This document shows positions 1 to 6,076 of a stretch of DNA of 6,190 nt, one piece after another (positions within the stretch are counted from its first letter, which is position 1; every line of letters begins with the position of its first letter). Location: positions 1 through 6,190 of the forward strand of contig JAJXUY010000105.1 of assembly GCA_021782525.1 (NCBI GenBank), written 5' to 3'. The DNA is from Acidobacteriota bacterium. Lineage in GTDB: Bacteria; Acidobacteriota; Thermoanaerobaculia; Thermoanaerobaculales; Thermoanaerobaculaceae. Position numbers and translations under genes: made by a program. The notes beneath the pieces were generated by a model. It made no database searches. It was given only the letters and a program-made list of their open reading frames with translations, and had not been told where the DNA came from.

Positions 1-894
1 CTCGGAGCCCACCGCGGCGTGCGCATGGAGATCCCCGGCGACGACGACCCGGCGGTCCATGAGGCGGTCGACCTCTTGCGTCGGGTCTCCGGCGGCGAGC
101 GGCCGGAGCTGGGCGATCACGTGACCGTGATCGGCGGCGGCAACACGGCGGTCGACGCGGCGCGCACCGCCCTGCGCCTGGGCGCGGGCTCGGTGGAGGT
201 CATCTACCGCCGTTCGCGGCAGGAGATGCCGGCCGACCCCGCCGAGGTGGCGGCCGCCACCGAGGAGGGGGTGCGCTTCCGCTTCCTCACACTCCCCACC
301 GAGGTGCTCCGCAGCAACGGTCGGCTCGAGCTCGGCTGCGTTGAGATGCGCCTGGGGACTGCGGACGCCAGCGGCCGCCGTCGCCCTCAGCCGATCCCCG
401 GCAGCGACTTCCGCGTGCCGGCGACCGCCGTGGTCATGGCCGTCGGCCAACGGCCCGCCGTCCCCCCGGGACTCGGTGTGGCGGTGGAGGAGCGCGGCCA
501 GGCCGTGGTCGAGCGGGCATCGCTCGCCTGCGACGCCGAGGGCGTGTTCGCAGGCGGCGACTTCGTCCTCGGCCCCGCGACGGTGATCGACGCGATCGCC
601 CAAGGGCGCCGGGCCGCGGCCGCGCTCGACCGCTACCTGGGCGGTGACGGCGCGATCCGCGAGACGCTGGCGCCGGCGGAGGACCTCGCTGCCCTGCCGC
701 CGCTGGCCGCAGGGGTCGACACGGCGCGCCGTACGGACCCTGGGCGGCTGCGGCCCGGGGCACGGCGCAGCGTGTTCACCGAGGTCGAGATGGCTTACTC
801 TGTGGAGGACGCCATTCACGAGGCGACACGGTGCCTGCGCTGCGATCTCGAGCACGACTCGCGGAGCGGGCTGGCAGCGGTGGACGAAGCCTAG
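1..894 (+). CDS. GltD-like FAD/NAD(P)H oxidoreductase, 5'-truncated by the window edge
   Basis: The frame is open from base 1 and encodes 297 residues to the TAG at 892-894. It begins LGAHRGVRMEIPG, a mid-protein motif of the GltD / pyridine nucleotide-disulfide oxidoreductase group, so the GTG at 19 is internal and the N-terminal FAD half lies upstream. Visible are the NAD(P)-binding loop GGGNTAVDAART (residues 45-56), the YRRSRQEMPA segment typical of GltD-like proteins (69-78), and the closing FAD motif AGGDFVLGPATVIDAI with GRRAA after it (184-206). The C-terminus carries a EATRCLRC motif (C278, C281), as in stand-alone oxidoreductases of this group. Such proteins move electrons between NAD(P)H and iron-sulfur or flavin partners in the cytoplasm. 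Glutamate synthase small subunit is only one possibility, and no GltB is in view. The partner enzyme cannot be named here. The response regulator follows after 14 nt, so the two are probably in one operon. Confidence 0.85.
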   Translation, partial: LGAHRGVRMEIPGDDDPAVHEAVDLLRRVSGGERPELGDHVTVIGGGNTAVDAARTALRLGAGSVEVIYRRSRQEMPADPAEVAAATEEGVRFRFLTLPTEVLRSNGRLELGCVEMRLGTADASGRRRPQPIPGSDFRVPATAVVMAVGQRPAVPPGLGVAVEERGQAVVERASLACDAEGVFAGGDFVLGPATVIDAIAQGRRAAAALDRYLGGDGAIRETLAPAEDLAALPPLAAGVDTARRTDPGRLRPGARRSVFTEVEMAYSVEDAIHEATRCLRCDLEHDSRSGLAAVDEA

Positions 895-908
895 CGCGAG
901 GTGAAGCG

Positions 909-1286
909 ATGGAACGGAAGAGCGTCCTGCTCGTTGACGACGACGCGGTCTTCGTGGACGCCGTGTCGGCGGTGCTCGAGGGCCGCTACGAGGTGCGCAC
1001 GGCCACCAACGGCGGCGAGGCGTTGGCGGCGATCGCAGCGGCTCCGCCCGACGTGGTGGTGCTCGACGTCATGATGGACCACCTCTCCGAGGGGTTCGAT
1101 GTGGCCCGCACGCTGCGCAGCCGCGACGAGACGCGCGCAATCCCGATCGTGATGCTGACCGGCGTGGACGAGGTGTTCAACGTCCGCATGGAGATCGGCG
1201 AGAGCTGGTTTCCCTACGATCGCTACCTGCAGAAGCCGGTCGCGCCCGAGGTGTTGCTCGCCACGCTCGGCGAGCTGGTGGGGTAA
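909..1286 (+). CDS. Single-domain response regulator (CheY-like receiver)
   Basis: This 125-residue protein is a receiver domain and nothing more. The acidic pocket is D10-D11-D12 in VLLVDDDAVF, the phospho-acceptor is D53 in VVVLDVMMD, the switch threonine is T84 in IVMLTG, and the conserved lysine is K109 in YLQKPV. No DNA-binding, AAA+ or enzymatic output domain follows, so it probably acts through protein contact or as a phosphorelay step. The ATG at 909 was chosen because GAGGTGA (898-904) lies just upstream. Earlier in-frame starts would overlap the preceding oxidoreductase and add residues outside the fold. The stretch between T84 and K109 (VDEVFNVRMEIGESWFPYDR) is slightly longer than in CheY. 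The histidine kinase begins 2 nt after the stop and is the obvious partner. Confidence 0.9.
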   Translation: MERKSVLLVDDDAVFVDAVSAVLEGRYEVRTATNGGEALAAIAAAPPDVVVLDVMMDHLSEGFDVARTLRSRDETRAIPIVMLTGVDEVFNVRMEIGESWFPYDRYLQKPVAPEVLLATLGELVG

Positions 1287-1288
1287 GG

Positions 1289-2692
1289 TTGACGTTCGTC
1301 AACGGCGAGCTCAGGCGCATCTTCGCGGCCGAGCTGCTCGACCGCATCGCCTGGTTCGTGCGCTTGCGCTGGGCCGCCGGCCTTGCGCTGCTCGCCTTCG
1401 CCGCCGCCGCGCCCCGCTTCGGGATGCCGCAGGCGTGGGGCCGCGTCTGGCTCGTCGCGCTCGCGGTGCTGGCGTACAACGGCGTCCTCCACGCCCTGCT
1501 CGTCGGCTGGCGGCGCGGTGAGCGCGCGGAGTACGGCGGGCTCGCGCGCGTCACTCTGATCCAGATCCTGATCGACCTCGCCGCTCTTATCTTTCTGGTA
1601 CACCTAACCGGCGGCCCGGCGAGTCCGTTCCTGCCGTTCTTCACCTTCCACATGGTGATCGGGACGATCATGCTGTCGGCGCGCACGATGGCCGCCGTCG
1701 CCGCGGGCGTGTGGCTGTCCTGCGCCGCGCTCTTCGTCGGCCCCGCCGGGACGCTCGGGCACCCGCCGATCCCGCTGCAGATGCGGTTCGCCGTCCTCGG
1801 CACGTTCGCGTGCGCCCTCGGCCTGACCGTCTACCTCACCGCCACCGTCTCGTCGCGGCTGAAGGAGCGGGGCGTGCGGGTGTTCCGGCTCGCCGAGGAG
1901 CTGCGCGACAAGACGGCCGAGCTCGAAACGCTGCTCGAGCAGATGCGCGCGATCGAGGCGCGCAAGTCGCGCTTCATGCTGCTCTCGGCGCACCAGCTCC
2001 GCTCCCCTCTCGCGACCGTCAAGACCAGCCTCGACGTCGTGCGCGAAGGGTACGTCGACCCCGCCTCGCCGCGGGCCCGGAGGTTGATCTCGGGCGCGGT
2101 CGAGCGCGTCGAGGGGCTGCTGCGCATCGTCAGCGACCTGCTCGAGCTCGCCAAGCTGCGCGAGGCGATGCAGCGCGCGCCGTGGGCCTCCGGGGTGAAC
2201 CTCGCGCAGCTCGCCGTCGACGTCGCCGACGCGCTCACGCCGCTGGCCGAGGCGCGGCAGATCACGATCGTGAGCCGCTACGACGCCGACGCGGTGCTCG
2301 CCCGCGGAGTGCCTCCCGACCTCGAGTACGCAATCGAGAACCTGGTGCACAACGCGATCAAGTATTCCCGCCCCGGCGGCACCGTCGAGCTCGACGTGCG
2401 GCGCAACGGCGCCGACGGCGTGGTCGAGGTCCGCGACCACGGCATCGGCATCCCTCCGGAGTTCCTCGCCAGCCTGTTCGTCGAGTTTGCCCGCGCGGCC
2501 AATGCGCGGCGGCACACGCCCGAGGGCACCGGGCTCGGCCTGGCGATCGTCAAGGAGGTCGCCGAGGCCCACGGCGGGCGGGCCGAGGCCGACAGCCGCC
2601 TCGACGAGGGAAGCTCGTTCCGCCTCGTGCTCCCGCTCCGTAGCGAAGCGGCCGCCCGCGTCACGAAATCGGAACAGGCGGTTACCGCGTAG
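1289..2692 (+). CDS. Six-pass membrane sensor histidine kinase
   Basis: A 467-residue sensor kinase. The N-terminal part (about 25-187) has some six hydrophobic segments (roughly 26-43, 52-72, 88-106, 112-130, 133-152, 164-187) with short loops, so it probably senses within or near the membrane rather than through a large periplasmic domain. A charged helical linker (about 192-227) leads to the HisKA domain with H235 in LLSAHQLRSPLAT. The ATPase domain shows the N box ENLVHNAIKYS (350-360), the G1 box DHGIGIPPE (383-391), an F-box-like LFVEFARA (396-403) and the G2 box GTGLGLAIV (413-421), so catalysis should be intact. The start is taken as TTG at 1289, 2 nt after the regulator stop, with the G-rich GGTGGGG (1277-1283) as ribosome site. 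A GTG at 1358 is possible but would remove the conserved-looking segment before the first helix. It probably phosphorylates the regulator encoded just upstream. The ligand is unknown. Confidence 0.9.
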   Translation: MTFVNGELRRIFAAELLDRIAWFVRLRWAAGLALLAFAAAAPRFGMPQAWGRVWLVALAVLAYNGVLHALLVGWRRGERAEYGGLARVTLIQILIDLAALIFLVHLTGGPASPFLPFFTFHMVIGTIMLSARTMAAVAAGVWLSCAALFVGPAGTLGHPPIPLQMRFAVLGTFACALGLTVYLTATVSSRLKERGVRVFRLAEELRDKTAELETLLEQMRAIEARKSRFMLLSAHQLRSPLATVKTSLDVVREGYVDPASPRARRLISGAVERVEGLLRIVSDLLELAKLREAMQRAPWASGVNLAQLAVDVADALTPLAEARQITIVSRYDADAVLARGVPPDLEYAIENLVHNAIKYSRPGGTVELDVRRNGADGVVEVRDHGIGIPPEFLASLFVEFARAANARRHTPEGTGLGLAIVKEVAEAHGGRAEADSRLDEGSSFRLVLPLRSEAAARVTKSEQAVTA

Positions 2693-2702
2693 CGCTGCGC
2701 TC

Positions 2703-2741
2703 GTGCCGCCGGCCACACCAGCTCGAGACCGGCCGCGGCAC
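2703..2741 (+). terminator. Imperfect inverted repeat after the kinase gene, possible terminator
   Basis: GTGCCGC (2703-2709) is exactly complementary to GCGGCAC (2735-2741). The inner bases CGGCC and GGCC extend the pairing with a one-base bulge. It begins 10 nt after the kinase stop codon. No T-run follows, so it is at best a weak intrinsic terminator or an mRNA 3'-end stabiliser. Confidence 0.3.
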
Positions 2742-2857
2742 CGTCTCCCGGCATCAGCGTCGGGCGACCGCGCAGCTGTCGCGCCAAACCAAGGTTACAG
2801 AGCGGCGGCCCGCAGCAACGCGGGGATCGCCAGCCGTTTGGAGCGCGCCGGGGAAGG

Positions 2858-2873
2858 TGGCACGCCAGTTGCA
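2858..2873 (+). promoter_or_regulatory. Sigma-54 (RpoN) -24/-12 promoter for the rhodanese gene
   Basis: TGGCACGCCAGTTGCA matches the RpoN consensus TGGCACG-N4-TTGCW at every defined position, with the invariant GG (2859-2860) and GC (2871-2872) separated by exactly 10 nt. With C2872 as -12, transcription would start near 2884, leaving a leader of about 70 nt before the ATG at 2954. It lies in a non-coding gap on the coding strand of the following gene. Sigma-54 promoters need an AAA+ enhancer-binding activator. I see no convincing palindromic activator site in the 165 nt between the kinase gene and this element. Confidence 0.85.
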
Positions 2874-2953
2874 ATTGTGGCCAGCGAACGCCGGGCGCGG
2901 GCAGGCTTGCGGCACCGTGCGGCCGGCAAACAGCAAGGGAGGGATTGGAGAGT

Positions 2954-3940
2954 ATGAAAAAAGACTCGCTCATCGCTGTCACCGTGGTCCTGGCTCTCGC
3001 GCTCGCCGCCGGCGCCGGGGCCGAAGCCGCCAAGTACAAGGGGTTCGCGCGCGGCGAAGCGCTCATCACGCCGCAGGAGCTCAAGGGGCTGATCGACGCC
3101 AAGGACCCCAAGCTCGTCGTGATCGCGGTCGCCAGCGTGCCCCAGTACTTCGAAGGGCATATCCCGGGCTCGATCCAGATGTGGCGCGGCGACTACGAGG
3201 CGCCGGCTGACACAATGGGCGGCGTGACCGACAACCTGCTCCAGCCCGCAGGGTTCACCAAGCTGATGCAGGGGTTCGGCGTGGATCCGGATTCGACCGT
3301 CGTGGTCTACGACAACCAGTACGACGCCACCAGGGTCTGGTGGGCGTTCTACTACTACGGCAAGACCGACGTGCGCGTCCTCGACGGCGGCATTCAGGGG
3401 TGGAAGGACGCCGGCTACGAAACCGACATGTTCAGCCGCGGCAAGGCGACGCACAAGGGCACCTGGGTCGCGAAGGTCACGTTCCCGACGCTGCGCGTCG
3501 ACACGCCGGAGATCCTCGGTCTGAAGGACCGCACCGACGCCCAGCTGTGGGACAACCGCGGCAACGCGGAGTTCTGCGGTGACACGATCAAGAAGGGTGC
3601 GTTCCGCGCCGGCCGCGTCCCCTGGGACGTGCAGTGCGACTGGCCGAACTTCATGACCAAGAACAACGAGATGGAGTGGCTGAACGCGGCCGAGATGCAG
3701 CGTGTCCTCGACAAGTTCGGCTTCGATCCGAGCAAGCAGCAGTACTTCATGTGCCAGTCGGGCGTGCGCACCACGCATGGCATCTTCGCCCTCTACCTGA
3801 TGGGGTGGCCGGTCGACCAGCTGCACAACTACGACAGCTCCTGGATCGGCTGGTCGAAGGACTCGAGCCTGCCGATCGAGAAGGGTTGCCCCGACCTCAC
3901 TCCGGCGCCGTGGCAGAAGGCGTTGACCGAGAAGAAGTAG
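2954..3940 (+). CDS. Secreted two-domain rhodanese (sulfurtransferase)
   Basis: A 328-residue thiosulfate/3-mercaptopyruvate sulfurtransferase-type protein. Residues 1-26 form a Sec signal peptide: MKKDS, then a hydrophobic core (about 6-20), then a likely cut near AEA-AKY, so it should act in the periplasm. Rhodanese domain 1 (about 36-160) has FEGHIPGSIQ (66-75) and VLDGGIQGWKDAGY (142-155) but has D120 (VVVYDNQYD) where a catalytic cysteine would sit. Domain 2 (about 181-315) has the six-residue active loop CQSGVRTT with C267. This inactive-then-active arrangement is standard for tandem rhodaneses, which transfer sulfane sulfur from thiosulfate or mercaptopyruvate to a thiol or cyanide. 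The substrate cannot be told from the loop alone. ATG 2954 is preferred over the in-frame TTG at 2945 because it gives a clean signal peptide. GGGAGGG (2937-2943) is the likely ribosome site. It is the first gene behind a sigma-54 promoter. C208, C228 and C312 are additional cysteines. Confidence 0.9.
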   Translation: MKKDSLIAVTVVLALALAAGAGAEAAKYKGFARGEALITPQELKGLIDAKDPKLVVIAVASVPQYFEGHIPGSIQMWRGDYEAPADTMGGVTDNLLQPAGFTKLMQGFGVDPDSTVVVYDNQYDATRVWWAFYYYGKTDVRVLDGGIQGWKDAGYETDMFSRGKATHKGTWVAKVTFPTLRVDTPEILGLKDRTDAQLWDNRGNAEFCGDTIKKGAFRAGRVPWDVQCDWPNFMTKNNEMEWLNAAEMQRVLDKFGFDPSKQQYFMCQSGVRTTHGIFALYLMGWPVDQLHNYDSSWIGWSKDSSLPIEKGCPDLTPAPWQKALTEKK

Positions 3941-3947
3941 ACCTCCG

Positions 3948-3973
3948 GGCCGGCCCGGTTCGCCGGGCCGGCC
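3948..3973 (+). terminator. Strong GC hairpin with TTCG loop (terminator or attenuator)
   Basis: GGCCGGCCCGG (3948-3958) and CCGGGCCGGCC (3963-3973) are perfectly complementary over 11 bp and enclose a TTCG loop. It begins 8 nt after the rhodanese stop. The following GCTTCCCTTCCCTCT is pyrimidine-rich but not a true T-run, so termination may be partial. Because no promoter is evident before the VTT gene, read-through with reduced downstream expression, or 3'-end protection of the rhodanese message, are both plausible. Confidence 0.65.
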
Positions 3974-4021
3974 GCTTCCCTTCCCTCTGGAACTCCAGGC
4001 GGTCCAATCGTGGGGGTGGTC

Positions 4022-4780
4022 ATGGGCACACAGAAGAACGGCACCGGTAACGTCGGGAGCGGCGACCGGCCCTGGCTCAAGCTCGCCGTGGTCGCGGCCG
4101 TTCTCGTCGCCGTGATCGTGGCGGCCAACGCCTTTGGCCTGTTCGACATGTTCAAGGGCGGCACGCTCAAGGACAAGGTCGAGCGCATGGACACGCTGTT
4201 CCGCGGCCTCGGCGCCTGGGCGCCGGCGGTGTTCGTGGCGATCTGGATCGCCGCGTGCGTGGTGATGCTTCCCGGTCTGCCGATCGCGATCGCCGGCGGC
4301 CTCGTCTTCGGCGCGGTGTGGGGCACGGTGTGGAGCACGGTGGGGGCCAACCTCGGCGCCTGCCTCGCGTTCCTGATCGGCCGCTACGCCGCCCGCGACA
4401 CGGTCACCGGCTGGATCGAGAAGAACAAGGCGCTGCGCAAGATCGACGACGGCGTCCGGCAGCAGGGTTGGCGCATGCTGATGGTCACCCGCCTGGTGCC
4501 GGTGTTCCCGTTCAACATCCAGAACTACGTCTACGGCCTCACCAACATCTCGTTCGCCACCTACGCGCTGGTCTCGCTGGTGTGCATGCTGCCCGGCACG
4601 ATCGCGTTCAACTTCGCCGCCGGCTCGGCGCGCGAGGTGATCCTCTCCGGCGGCCAGCCCGACGCGGTCAAGAAGACGATGCTCTACCTCGCGGTCGCGG
4701 CGGTATGCTTCGTCCTGCTCTCGCTCATCCCGGGGTGGGTGAAGAAGCGGTACGCCGGCGCCGTCGAGGTTGGCAAGTAG
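4022..4780 (+). CDS. TVP38/TMEM64 (VTT/DedA superfamily) membrane protein
   Basis: A 252-residue integral membrane protein of the VTT (formerly SNARE-associated) family. Hydrophobic segments lie at about 19-41, 66-84, 87-119, 183-202 and 217-238. Family hallmarks are the glycine-rich GGLVFGAVWGTVWSTVGANL (92-111) continuing to FLIGR (117-121), and the second motif RLVPVFPFNIQNYVYGLT (157-174), which includes the re-entrant-loop proline/phenylalanine pattern. DedA/VTT proteins are linked to lipid scrambling and envelope homeostasis, and members often sit beside metal or sulfur redox genes. The exact cargo is not deducible. The start is uncertain: ATG 4022 has GGGGGTGG close upstream, whereas GTG 4010, four codons earlier, has AGGCGGT at better spacing (3997-4003). 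The radical SAM gene follows after 41 nt. Confidence 0.87.
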   Translation: MGTQKNGTGNVGSGDRPWLKLAVVAAVLVAVIVAANAFGLFDMFKGGTLKDKVERMDTLFRGLGAWAPAVFVAIWIAACVVMLPGLPIAIAGGLVFGAVWGTVWSTVGANLGACLAFLIGRYAARDTVTGWIEKNKALRKIDDGVRQQGWRMLMVTRLVPVFPFNIQNYVYGLTNISFATYALVSLVCMLPGTIAFNFAAGSAREVILSGGQPDAVKKTMLYLAVAAVCFVLLSLIPGWVKKRYAGAVEVGK

Positions 4781-4821
4781 CGGCGCGTCGCCGGCGCGGC
4801 GACTCATCGGAGGGGGATCTC

Positions 4822-5862
4822 ATGGTCATGCCACGTCACGTCGCGGACACCATCGCCAAAGTCGCGGACGGCCGCCTGCCGGATGAGGGCGACCTGCGGG
4901 CGCTCCTCGACCTGCCACACCGCTCGGCGGCGGCCAGCGAGGTCATGGCGGCGGCGCGCGAGATCGCCCGCGAGGCGTCCGGCAACCGTGCCGAGATCTG
5001 CGTCCAGATCGGCCTCAACGTGTCGCCGTGCCCGATGAACTGCCGCTTCTGCTCGTTCGCGGCGGCCAACGGCGTCTTCAACGAGTCCTGTGAGTTGTCG
5101 GTGGAGGAGGTCGTCGAGCGCGCGGTGCGCTCCGAGGCCGAGGGCGCGAACTCGATCTACCTGATGGGGACCGGGGACTACCCGATGGCGCGTTTCCTCG
5201 AGGTCGGGCAGGAGGTCCGCCGGCACCTGCGCCCGACCACACCGCTGGTCGCCAACGTCGGCGATCTCAACCCGACCACGGCCCGCCGGATCAAGGACGC
5301 CGGCTTTTGCGCCGCCTACCACGCCGTGCGCATGGGCGAGGGCCGCGACACCGGGATCACGGCCGAGCGCCGGCTGCGCACGTTCCGCGTCATCAAGGAG
5401 GCGGGGCTGCAGCTCGGCACCTGCGTCGAGCCGGTCGGCCCCGAGCACACCGACGACGAGATCGTCGAGAAGATCCTGCTGCACCGCGCCGCCGAACCGT
5501 GCTTCTCCGGCGCGATGCGGCGAATCCCGATCCCGGGGACCGAGCTGGCGCGCCACGGTTGCATCTCGGAGCTGCGCCTGGCCTACCTCGTCGCGGTCGC
5601 ACGCCTGGCGATGGGGCCGTCCCTGATCGGCAACTGCACGCACGAGCCCAACGTCCTCGGTGCCTGCGCCGGCGCCAACATGTTCTGGGCCGAGGTGGGT
5701 CCCAACCCGCGCGACACCGATGCCACCACCGAGCACGGGCGCGGCCTCGACATCGCCGCCTGCCGGACGATGTTCGCCGAGGCCGAGTACGAGGTGCTCG
5801 AGGGGCCGTCGCTGATCCACACGGAACCGGTCGCCGCGGCGACCGCGGTCGCCCGCGCCTGA
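4822..5862 (+). CDS. BioB/HydE-like radical SAM enzyme of unknown specificity
   Basis: A 346-residue radical SAM protein. The cluster motif CPMNCRFC (C70, C74, C77) binds the [4Fe-4S] that cleaves S-adenosylmethionine. A GTGDY (116-120) follows strand 2, where this superfamily has its GGE-type SAM contact. ERRLRTFRVIKEAGLQLGTC (182-201) and VEPVGPEHTDDEIV (202-215) match the layout of the BioB/HydE/PylB subgroup. The C-terminal part with NVLGACAGANMFWAEVGPNP (277-296) resembles the BATS region that closes the barrel in biotin synthase. There are twelve cysteines in all, so a second cluster is possible. I cannot assign C90, C163, C201 or C227 to BioB's auxiliary ligands. No bioA, bioF, hydF, hydG or pyl gene is nearby, so calling it BioB or HydE would be unjustified. 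A LipS-type lipoyl synthase half is another alternative. ATG 4822 has GGAGG (4809-4813) 8 nt upstream. An open frame extends far upstream inside the VTT gene but is a shadow there. Confidence 0.85.
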   Translation: MVMPRHVADTIAKVADGRLPDEGDLRALLDLPHRSAAASEVMAAAREIAREASGNRAEICVQIGLNVSPCPMNCRFCSFAAANGVFNESCELSVEEVVERAVRSEAEGANSIYLMGTGDYPMARFLEVGQEVRRHLRPTTPLVANVGDLNPTTARRIKDAGFCAAYHAVRMGEGRDTGITAERRLRTFRVIKEAGLQLGTCVEPVGPEHTDDEIVEKILLHRAAEPCFSGAMRRIPIPGTELARHGCISELRLAYLVAVARLAMGPSLIGNCTHEPNVLGACAGANMFWAEVGPNPRDTDATTEHGRGLDIAACRTMFAEAEYEVLEGPSLIHTEPVAAATAVARA

Positions 5863-5903
5863 GACGACCGCCGTCGCCCAGCCGTCGTGACCGTCCGCCA
5901 GCC

Positions 5904-5921
5904 CGTTTCGGTCGCGAAACG
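5904..5921. promoter_or_regulatory. 18-bp palindrome, candidate enhancer (UAS) for the downstream sigma-54 promoter
   Basis: CGTTTCG (5904-5910) and CGAAACG (5915-5921) are perfect 7-bp inverted arms around GTCG. It lies about 120-137 bp upstream of the predicted sigma-54 start near 6041, the usual range for binding sites of AAA+ activators. As RNA it could also form a small hairpin 42 nt after the radical SAM stop, but no T-run follows. The regulatory role is inferred from position and symmetry. Confidence 0.45.
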
Positions 5922-5963
5922 CCGGCGCCGGCCGATCACCCGGAGCCCCGCCACGACCCATCG

Positions 5964-5993
5964 CAACATACTTGTCTCAAATAAGTTACTAGG
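5964..5993. promoter_or_regulatory. AT-rich island, possible bending (IHF-like) or operator site
   Basis: A roughly 30-bp stretch around ACTTGTCTCAAATAAGTTAC is markedly AT-rich inside a very GC-rich region. It sits about 50-77 bp before the predicted sigma-54 start, between the palindrome and the -24/-12 element, where IHF commonly bends DNA. The match to the IHF consensus is only partial (CAA then TTA with five rather than four intervening bases). ACTTGT / ATAAGT also forms a near-inverted repeat with one mismatched pair. A sigma-70 reading (TTGTCT at 5972, CGCTAT at 5995) has a poor -10. Confidence 0.35.
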
Positions 5994-6014
5994 TCGCTAT
6001 CCGTGTCGCGAGTG

Positions 6015-6030
6015 TGGCATGGCCGTTGCA
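6015..6030 (+). promoter_or_regulatory. Sigma-54 (RpoN) -24/-12 promoter for the YeiH-like gene
   Basis: TGGCATGGCCGTTGCA has the invariant GG (6016-6017) and GC (6028-6029) 10 nt apart and fits TGGCAYG-N4-TTGCA. The only departure from the strongest consensus is T for C in the sixth base, which is common in real sites. With C6029 as -12, transcription starts near 6041, giving a leader of about 36 nt. The leader contains a small GCGGC-GAG-G-GCCGC-type stem (6044-6056) and then the ribosome site GGAGGT (6065-6070). It agrees with the site at 2858-2873 in 13 of 16 positions. Confidence 0.82.
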
Positions 6031-6076
6031 GCTCGAACGGTACGCGGCGAGGCCGCAACGGGTTGGAGGTGGAACG

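Noticed and set aside
831..908. Earlier start for the response regulator
   Set aside because: It would overlap the end of the oxidoreductase and add residues before a receiver domain that starts normally at ATG 909 with GAGGTGA upstream.
2787..2800. AACCAAGGTTAC as a motif shared with AAATAAGTTAC at 5979-5989 (possible common activator site)
   Set aside because: The similarity is short, the internal spacing differs, and the distances to the two sigma-54 elements (about 60 and 27 bp) are not comparable.
2795..4807. 670-codon open frame on the minus strand opposite the rhodanese and VTT genes
   Set aside because: It is antisense to two well-supported genes, has low-complexity His/Arg/Asp/Val-rich composition, and is explained by G/C-rich third codon positions.
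4255..4821. Long upstream in-frame extension of the radical SAM gene into the VTT gene
   Set aside because: The extension is an Arg/Pro-rich shadow frame of the VTT gene. ATG 4822 has a good ribosome site and gives a normal-length family member.
4804..5961. 385-codon minus-strand open frame opposite the radical SAM gene
   Set aside because: It is a shadow with repetitive composition and no recognisable domain, and the plus strand carries a complete enzyme.
5972..6000. Sigma-70 promoter TTGTCT-N17-CGCTAT
   Set aside because: The -10 matches the consensus poorly, while the sigma-54 element just downstream is a far better explanation.
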